Positions 57,407-64,000 of a stretch of DNA of 64,000 nucleotides are shown here, piece by piece. Within the stretch, counting starts at the first letter, position 1. Every line of letters begins with the position of its first letter. Origin of the DNA: Micropterix aruncella (lineage: Eukaryota > Arthropoda > Insecta > Lepidoptera > Micropterigidae). Below the pieces are notes generated by a model, which made no database searches, was not told the DNA's origin, and worked only from the letters and a program-made list of their open reading frames with translations. Where the stretch lies: the NCBI GenBank assembly GCA_944548615.1, contig OX155954.1:3329335-3393334 (forward strand). Direction: 5' to 3'. The position numbers and the translations under genes were made by a program.

Positions 57407-58861
57407 TCTAGCCAAGAGGCAGCATCAAAAACGTGCAAGAGTTTTGTAAAAGCTAATACTTTCAGATCGGACGGTATTTTGGCCATAGAATGCTGGGGGA
57501 GAGTCATCAGGCTCCGGGACACCTGGCGCTGGCGTACTAGGAAAGTTTAATTTTAATTACTACCTCCACAGTGATTTGGCTGAAAATTACTGTGGAGTTC
57601 AGTTCAAAATCAGTTCAAAATTCATAAAAGCTGAAAATTCATCAGTAGACAGTGGATGCAATGCAGTACTCAAAACAAATTGTCAGACTGCTTAACAATA
57701 GAATGTATGAGCATTACTCCATACATGTCACAAAAATGAAGTCCATTATATTGCGTAGCACATTAGACCGATGACTACCATTATTAAATGTGCATATATC
57801 AACCTCCATAAGAACTACGCCAACCACCGTATCTATATCCACTCGGATAGCAAGGCAGCTCTTATGGCACTAGCCTCGAATACTATTAATTCAAAGCTAG
57901 TGCAAAACTGCGTATCACTACTGAATTCCCTGGGCGAAAAGAACAGGGTAATTTTAAGATGGGTTCCCGGCCATGCAGGAATCGAAGGAAATGAAAAAGC
58001 CGACGAACTTGCTAAGACGGGAGCAAAGGGAACATTATACGGCCCTGAACCTTGCTGTGGCGTGCCAAAAAGTTTTACAAACCTAATTCTCAAACAAATA
58101 TGTTTAGAACAATCCGTCAACCACTGGAACAACACGCCAGGGTTGAATCAATCCAAAGCGCTAATTAAGGCCTACGACTCTAAGACGGCCCGTGAGCCCT
58201 TATCGCTAAATAGGAACAATCTACGCATACTGGTGAGGGGGCGCTCACAGGGCATTGTGGCCTGAACAAACACATGTTCAACCTCAAGCTCCGAGACACA
58301 AAAATGTGTAGGTTCTGCCAAGGGGCAGAGGAAACTCCCCTGCACCGCATGTGCGAGTGTGGCCCGCTGATGCGTAAAAGATACACCCACTTGGGTGGTC
58401 ACTACCTCCAACCTGAGGAGGTAAACAATCTGGCGCCAAAAGCCTGTTGCGGTTCTTAAATGACACGAGGCTTAGCGCAGAACTATAGTAGGTGGCGAAC
58501 ACAATAGATCAGCAATGGTCGCAGTGTTACAAGGCTCATAAGACCTTAGAAAAGCCCCACACAACAAAGTAAGTATTCGCAGACTTCATTTTTGTGACAT
58601 GTATGGAGTAATGCTGCCGACACGCATTCTATTGTTAAACAGTCTGACCATTTATTTCGAGTTTTTTATTGCATCCACTGTCTACTGATGAATTTTCAGC
58701 TTTTCCAAAACACTTTGGGGGTACTAATTAAAATTACACCTTTCCTAGTACGCCAGCGCCAGGTGTCCCGGAATGTGGCCTGCTGACTCTATCCCAGCAT
58801 TCAATGGTCGAAATACTTTATAAAACTCTTGCACTTTTGATCGCTGGCTCCCTAACTATTC
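57407..58861. mobile_element. Long-inverted-repeat (foldback) element carrying LINE RNase H sequence
   Basis: Left arm 57407-57743 and right arm 58582-58860 are inverted complements with small indels. Shared blocks, read inward, are GTGCAAGAGTTTT, GAATGCTGGG, GGGACACCTGGCGCTGGCGT, ACTAGGAAAG, AGCTGAAAATTCATCAGTAG, ACAGTGGATGCAAT, TTAACAATAGAATG and TTACTCCATACATGTCACAA. The ~840 bp between them is a LINE fragment. No target duplication was identified and no transposase is present. Confidence 0.8.
57771..58460 (+). pseudogene. LINE RNase H domain and zinc-knuckle end, frameshifted
   Basis: Frame 1 (57771-58265) contains HRIYIHSDSKAALMALAS and VILRWVPGHAGIEGNEKADE then LAKTGAK, with the RNase H Asp of SDS, the His of GHAGI and the Asp of KADE. 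It is followed by GPEPCCGVP and SVNHWNNTPGLNQSKALI, typical of LINE ORF2 C-termini. A 1-2 nt slip in the G-run near 58240 moves the reading to the frame of HMFNLKLRDTKMCRFCQGAE, then TPLHRMCECGP, a C..C...H....C knuckle (to about 58460). RT and endonuclease are absent. It lies between the arms of the foldback element. Confidence 0.85.
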
Positions 58862-60003
58862 GTTTTCAATTTCAATATAAGTACAAAAAGCTAATTTATG
58901 TAGTACAATTTTAAGCACTGTATTATATTATATACAAGGACAACACTCTTAATATAATATTATTTCCTATCATAATGTACTTATTGCACCTAGCACTGAA
59001 CGTCCATCTAATGGCGACATATGCTTAATTTTAACAAATGAAAAATAATGGCAATTATTTTTTTAAACATACGACATTTGGTTATCGATATTTACATGAT
59101 TTGGAACTGTCATTTGGTGAGATATTTTATCCGATATTTTAACAGATACTGGCACATGTTTCTTAGGAGACGGAAAATCAAATTCGGTAACTTATTTTTC
59201 TATATACAAGTCGTGCAATTTTCGGACGGTGTTTAGGATCGCCAACCTACTAAATCTATTATGGAAGTATTCTTTAATTAATTGGTGTTTCAATATCAGC
59301 GTATCGTTTCAAATATCAATCGAGGGGAGTGTAACATCAAACAGCGTTTAACGTTAAGTGAACACATGTGGCAATAACTATATAACAATATTTACTCTTA
59401 CTAACGAAGCATTCTCAGTCGCTCAACAAACATCTCACATTGACGATGCGACAAAAACATTGATCCAGTCTTTTTCGTTCATAATGATTACGATTAATTT
59501 TAATCTAGACAAAAAATGCGCAATTGAGCATTTAACATAGAAGTCGTGTTAAGGCAGCTCGGTAGGGCGTGTCCGCTCGCGGCACTTGCGTTACCTTCGT
59601 TACGAAACGGAGCGAAAGACTGACAACACATTTGCTGAGCGACATTTTAATACATTATCGCCCCGTTCACTTTTAATAGCAAATCGCCATAGCTGGGATA
59701 ATTTGTTAAGAGGCTAGGTGCGTTAATATAACACGTTAAGCTTAAAAATATAATTATTTGACAAATCGGTAACTATCATCTTCATATACATAAATAAAGT
59801 TTTCAAAAAAGAGTTTCAACTAAACGTAGTTTGACAGGATGACTCTTTCTGATATTCCACTAATTGATTACTATTGACCTAGGCCTGGAAGAAAAATATC
59901 GATTACATTAAACATAGCCATAAAAACTTTAGAAAAATAGGATATAAACTAAATTGACTGAAAAATAATAGATACGTTCAATTATGTATTATTTTATAGG
60001 TTA
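58862..60003. other. Intergenic AT-rich DNA, no gene recognised
   Basis: Short ORFs at 59048-59236 and 59358-59540 lack domains. Nothing else supported. Confidence 0.4.
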
Positions 60004-60895
60004 AGGGCCGATTTTTCAATCGTCAGATAAACTGTCTAATAAGTATCCAAGGAATTATTTTATCTGTTGATTTATTCATCGAATAACATTGGCGAGTTTC
60101 TCAATCATCAAATAACTATCAAATAGTTATTGGAAGATTTTTCGCTATGTTGGCAGCACTAACTTCAGACAATACACGAAAAGCGAGACAGAATGATTGA
60201 ACCACTCTATATGCTAGAGCGAGACGCTCTTAAAATATTTATTTGACATTTGCTTTCAACATAACCTCGAATTGCGCGCTTTGTCTGTTTGTCGTGTGCG
60301 TCTTTCGTGAATTTGCGAGTTCGTCGTTTAAAAATGGAAGTTTAATAATAAAACGAGATTGGTCTGTTAGTTTCACGACAAGTAATTGCATCGTAGGTGG
60401 TTTGATGCATCATCATAAGCATGAACAAACATTTATGTATCGTGTTTAATTTGGTCTTCAATCAATGTCAGCAGATACTGGACAGTTTCTTTTTGTAGTC
60501 TGAATCTGCGCTTAAATTCCACATTATCCCATTGTACAAAATTATCCGGCCTGTTTCTCACTACTCTTTGTATTCTCAGAACCGGATTTAAGTAATTATA
60601 ATTTCTGCTTCTTCAATAGCAACGTCATCTAACACAGCGAATAAATCCATTTCTCAACGCAAAAGATCACCAGAAATTATCACAACCTAACCTCTCACTG
60701 TCAAAATCAGTTTGACGGATCAATTTATTGGACGAATAACTCGTTATCTGACCCTCGGAGCAGCGGATAACTTTATTCAGCGAATAGTATTTTTATTCCT
60801 TTGATAACTGTTAACTATTGAAAAAAATAAAATTTGTACTATCCAATAAAGAAGTCCTATCCGACTGTTTATCTGACGATTGAAAAATCGGCCCT
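60004..60895 (-). mobile_element. PIF/Harbinger-like element, internally deleted
   Basis: Perfect 29-bp terminal inverted repeats (60004-60032 and 60867-60895) beginning AGGGCCGATTTTTCAATCGT. If the element starts at G60005, the flanks are TAA and TCA, consistent with a decayed 3-bp TAA duplication as in Harbingers. It carries an N-terminal transposase relic on the minus strand. Confidence 0.75.
60433..60650 (-). pseudogene. Harbinger transposase N-terminal relic
   Basis: ATG at 60650 reads MDLFAVLDDVAIEEAEIIIT, then stop. In a shifted frame it resumes LRIQRVVRNRPDNFVQWDNV then EFKRRFRLQKETVQYLLTLI, matching the F..RFRL.K..V..LL..I motif at the start of Harbinger transposases. A stop at 60435 and no DDE domain follow. 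Confidence 0.65.
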
Positions 60896-60929
60896 CAATA
60901 AAGTGAAATCTATTAATCTAGTTCAATTT

Positions 60930-61095
60930 TTAAACGACTGCCCAACAAAAAGGAGTGTAATGTGTTCAGGGTTCATATATGTATGTTTTCCGTTTAATTA
61001 TTCCACCATAACTTCTAAACGCTTCAACCGATTTAGAAGTGTGTGGTAATGTCAGAATCATTATGTCATCCCGAGTGTTATAGGGTACGTGCTGC
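60930..61095 (+). repeat. Interspersed repeat family E, copy 3
   Basis: ACGACTGCCCAACAAAAAGG, AACTTCTAAACGCTTCAACC, ATTTAGAAGTGTGTGGTA, TTATGTCATCCCGAG; see 12985 and 28325. Confidence 0.65.
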
Positions 61096-61374
61096 GACCC
61101 CTTGCTCTCATATAAGGAGAAAGCAGCGTCTTCAATATAAATAGCCGTGTTAAGCAAAGCGCTTTGACAGACATAAATTTAACAGTTTCGTTTTATTCGT
61201 TCGTGAGGAATAAACCCAGTAGGCCAATTACATAGCAAGTACAAAAAAATATTAATTTAGCAAAATATTTACAAAGTGTTCAATTAGATTGTAGTAGTTA
61301 TAGATTGTTAGTTTTAATATAGAATGTGTCCTCCTTTTGCGTTTATAACACTTTCACTTTTGTAGGCATAGAAT
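61096..61374. other. No feature seen
   Basis: AT-rich spacer between a repeat and a transposase relic. Confidence 0.3.
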
Positions 61375-61690
61375 TTACAAGGTTTGACAGCTTCCTTTCA
61401 GTTCATCATCGTGAAACCAGATTTGAATTACTGCACTAAACATCTTGGTTTTCGTTGTACAATCCATCTTAGAGAGCCGTTTTTTGCAAATGGCCCAAAG
61501 GTTTTCGATCGTTGAGATCAGGGGAGTTTCCGGGCCATTCAAGCACAGTAATTTGGTTCTGTCTGAAAAACTGTTGCAGTTTTTTCGAAGAATGGCTTGG
61601 GGCGAGATCCTATTGAAAAATTCCCTCGTCGGCAAGATAGACCTTGTGGAGCTCCCGTATCATATGGTTCGATAATGTCATCATGATAAA
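61375..61690 (-). pseudogene. Tc1-like transposase C-terminal relic
   Basis: The minus strand reads ENLWAICKKRLSKMDCTTKT then KMFSAVIQIWFHDDELKGSC, clearly homologous to the C-terminus of the intact transposase at 48083-49099 (ENLWSICKARLRKMDCTTKE). Upstream, PTREFFNRISPQAIL is a frameshifted version of the QQDLAPCHA region. Catalytic Asp residues are lost. Confidence 0.8.
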
Positions 61691-61708
61691 TTCGAACCAA
61701 TATATCAA

Positions 61709-62125
61709 TTGACACCATTCTATCTCCATGAGCTTTTCAAACCATCAAGTTCTCATGAACCCATACTTCGGTCGGCCTATGACAATTTACTCAAACTTTC
61801 TCGTCACGATACTGATTTCTATTCCTACTCTTTCTGTGTCCATGGTGCAAGACTGGAACAATCTCCCAGTAAATATACAAACTCGCCTTCTTTAGCATCA
61901 TTCAAGACTCACCTGAAAAGAGCTACTTTTCTAAGACTTAACCGGTTTTCCCTTTCTCTCTCCTTTCTCTCTTCGGACATTGATAGTTTTAAATATAGTA
62001 GTTTGTATTTTACGCAGATAAACTTATTTGTATAATAATGTTATTTCAACACTGTGTGATTAGGTCGGCTGCGAGATATTGCTATGTGGCAATAAGCTCG
62101 AACTTTTGTATTTTAATTTTTAAAT
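61709..62125 (+). pseudogene. LINE 3' end with RT C-terminus
   Basis: Plus strand reads PSSSHEPILRSAYDNLLKLS, then RHDTDFYSYSFCVHGARL and SPSLASFKTHLKRATFLRL, a Jockey/CR1-type RT end. The LWN.LP motif is damaged by a small deletion (ARLEQSPSKY). The 3' UTR ends near ATTATTATTAGTTATTAACA. Confidence 0.7.
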
Positions 62126-62178
62126 GCAAGTAAAGTTTATTATTATTAGTTATTAACAAAAATAATATCGATAAGTTT

Positions 62179-62184
62179 TTTATT
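62179..62184 (-). promoter_or_regulatory. Polyadenylation signal of S6K
   Basis: AATAAA on the minus strand about 67 bases after the S6K stop codon. Confidence 0.6.
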
Positions 62185-62250
62185 ACATAAGTGTAAAAGT
62201 ATTTAGGCGAAAGCGCAAGAGAGCAGTCGGGTAGTGCGGAAGCATACTCA

Positions 62251-64000
62251 CTATAGCATGGGCAGTCCTTGCACGTCCATGCACTCGTCCTGCGTGGGTA
62301 GATTCTGGCGATGGTGGGGGTGATGGGGGTGATGGGGGTGGTGGGGGTGATGGGTGTGCTGGTGGGGGTGCAGGTGGGGGGGGAAGAAGTGGGAGGAGTG
62401 GGGGGCGAGGTGCAGCAGCTGGGGGGGGCGGCGGGGGGAGCGCGCGTGCACGATGCGCGGACGCACCACTTCCTCCAGCACCGACGGAGCCACGTACGTG
62501 AAGCCCTGCAAACGACACCTCGTTAGCGGCCGCGCTTTACGCTCGTTCGCGTCGGATCCAACGCTTTTATGCGTACCTGGAATATCATGTTGGCGCTGGC
62601 GCTGAGGGTGGATTCGTCCGGCGAGTCGATCGGAGTCTGCAGAGTGAATCTCGTGTCGAACTGCGACACGTCGTCTTCGCTCGTCTGGAAGAAAAGGTAA
62701 AATGTAAACGAAGGCGAGCCAATCTCTCTCCAATTTTACAGTAAGGGTGGCAAAGATACGTTGGATCCCAGCAAAGTCCTAAGCGGCGTACCGCGAGACT
62801 CGGCCTGTAGCATTTACTGATTGGTAATTGGTTTTAGGAATGCCCATTTTACTTATTCCTGAAAAGTTCACCTTGTTTAATATTAAACCCAATAGAGATT
62901 CTACTGCAGCTACTCCATTGATGCCAATAGTTTAGAAGTAGCGACATCACAGAAAAATCTCAAAGTGACCATATTGAGTGACTCAAGTTGGAAATGAGCA
63001 TAACCAGAATAATGAAACTAAGCCACTCATTGCTCTACAATAGGGTCTCTCAAACGTATACTCCTAATAATTTCCGACTGCAAAAAAAAAAAAACAAAAA
63101 GAGCGACTACAGGAATGAAGGCTAAGCTCATAAAAACGTATAAAATATTCCGAAACCGCTATGATGTTTGCAACTTGAAAACTATGTATACTAGTATACT
63201 AGGAACGTATGTTAAGCTGCGGCGACATTCACTTAAATTGAACTGAGCTAAATCTAGCTCAAACTTTCAGAAGCCTTTTCGCATCTTTTGAGATAGGGAG
63301 TGAAGTTATATCCGCATGGAGGGCTGTGCATCCGAGATTTTTCAGGAAATCGATACTGCTCAGAGACCGAATGGAACTCTAGTACCCAATCTGCAGTTTT
63401 TTGGAACTATCGATAAAGATTTTTCAGCATAAAGTATTATGTCTCGTGAGCCATTTTGCACAGACCGTATGGGGCGTTCGGAGGGTACCATACGACACTC
63501 GTCGACTCGCGTCGCCGAGATTCTCGCAACATCTCGCAAATAAGAACGAAGACTGCACTGCGGCGGCGGGCGTATCGGTCTCGATCTAAGGCGACTCGCG
63601 GCCGATTAAAGCGGGTCTAGCCGAGGAGTATCGCTACGAGACAATTGCGATTCGCAGCCGCGATAGCCCATTAATATTTCATCAAAGATCGCAACTGACT
63701 TTACCAAATATAGGAATGGTATAATTTTGTCGTATCGTTTCGGTGACGTTTGCACATTCTCGATGAGATGAGCGACCCGGTACCGGTCGTGGTAAACGTC
63801 ATAGGCTGAAAGAAAGAGCCGGGACGTGCGCGGAATGAACAAATTGAGTCATAACATAAAACTGGCGTTTTGGGGGAAGTGCGATGGGAGGGGGGTCATG
63901 ACTCACCAGTTTGGGCTTGATGGGGGGCTCGAGGCGGCGCGCGAAGACGTCGTCCCAGCGCACGTGGCGGAAGAAGGGGTGCGCGCGCACGGCCACGGCG
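62251..64000 (-). CDS. S6k: Ribosomal protein S6 kinase (p70 S6K), last three coding exons
   Basis: Partial: the gene enters from beyond 64000. Exon A (64000-63907) gives RAHPFFRHVRWDDVFARRLE then PPIKPKL, the end of the kinase domain. Exon B (62684-62577) gives TSEDDVSQFDTRFTLQTPID then SPDESTLSASANMIFQ, the AGC C-terminal extension with the turn-motif Ser in DSPDE. Exon C (62505-62251) starts GFTYVAPSVLEE, completing the hydrophobic motif FQGFTY, whose Thr corresponds to the TOR-phosphorylated Thr389 of human S6K1, and RSPRR of the autoinhibitory segment. All junctions are GT-AG and in phase. S6K phosphorylates ribosomal protein S6 and promotes translation and growth downstream of TOR. The tail after RSPRR is His/Pro-rich (HHPHHP repeats) and ends CMDVQGLPML; it is short and unlike the vertebrate tail. 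151 residues are visible. Confidence 0.95.
62685..63906. other. S6K intron, no other feature
   Basis: 1.2 kb between the two S6K exons; only short chance ORFs and an A-run near 63080. Nothing recognised. Confidence 0.5.

Noticed and set aside
57771..58265. Host RNase H1
   Set aside because: The residues after the RNase H core (GPEPCCGVP, HWNNTPGLNQSKALI) and the downstream zinc knuckle are LINE ORF2 features, and the gene is frameshifted.
62311..62605. Gly/Trp-rich plus-strand ORFs
   Set aside because: Antisense of the His/Pro-rich S6K tail; splice phase and homology fix the minus strand.

Overview
This is a 64 kb piece of an AT-rich insect nuclear genome. A moth or butterfly is likely but not proven. 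The evidence is spliced genes with GT-AG introns, an insect-type S6 kinase, an R1-clade LINE embedded in (AC)n-type microsatellite DNA, tRNA-derived SINEs, and piggyBac-like, hAT, Harbinger, pogo, Tc1 and mariner elements. No operons, CRISPR arrays, or bacterial or phage features were seen.

Host genes are sparse and lie mostly in the right half. (1) A spliced gene of unknown function on the minus strand (coding exons 42257-42164 and 36312-36217, more to come) has the single-exon nutcracker/FBXO7-type F-box gene (41503-40778) inside its intron, on the same strand. (2) A three-exon plus-strand gene at 53716-56744 encodes a 210-residue pyridox(am)ine-5'-phosphate-oxidase-like protein that lacks several hallmark residues. 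(3) The last three coding exons of ribosomal protein S6 kinase (S6K) run on the minus strand from the window edge (64000) to 62251 and end in a His/Pro-rich tail. (4) Two short ORFs (34343-34495 and 2601-2774) are weaker candidates.

The rest is a dense mosaic of transposable elements. The left half (0.7-33 kb) is LINE 3' ends, decayed Tc1/mariner/hAT copies, SINEs, a 0.7-1 kb MITE family with three copies, and a composite GC-rich repeat with internal ~125 bp units. The 33.0-33.9 kb segment is a cluster of palindromes. The 47-53 kb segment holds a Tc1 element with a full-length transposase ORF (47989-49343) and a 5'-truncated R1-clade LINE (about 50051-52445) flanked on both sides by (TA)n/(TGTA)n/(TG)n. 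The 54-61 kb segment holds nested MITEs in the PNPO-like intron, a long-inverted-repeat element carrying LINE RNase H sequence, and a Harbinger derivative.

Several insertions can be read against paralogous empty sites inside this same window: Tc1 into a repeat whose empty copy is at 32.46 kb; a 5S-rRNA-derived SINE into a MITE whose empty copies are at 6.6 and 22.6 kb; and a piggyBac-like element into the right inverted repeat of another MITE. No single new multi-gene system was recognised. The most unusual items are the 5S-derived SINE, the foldback element with captured RNase H, the microsatellite-embedded LINE, and the PNPO-like protein with an altered active site.
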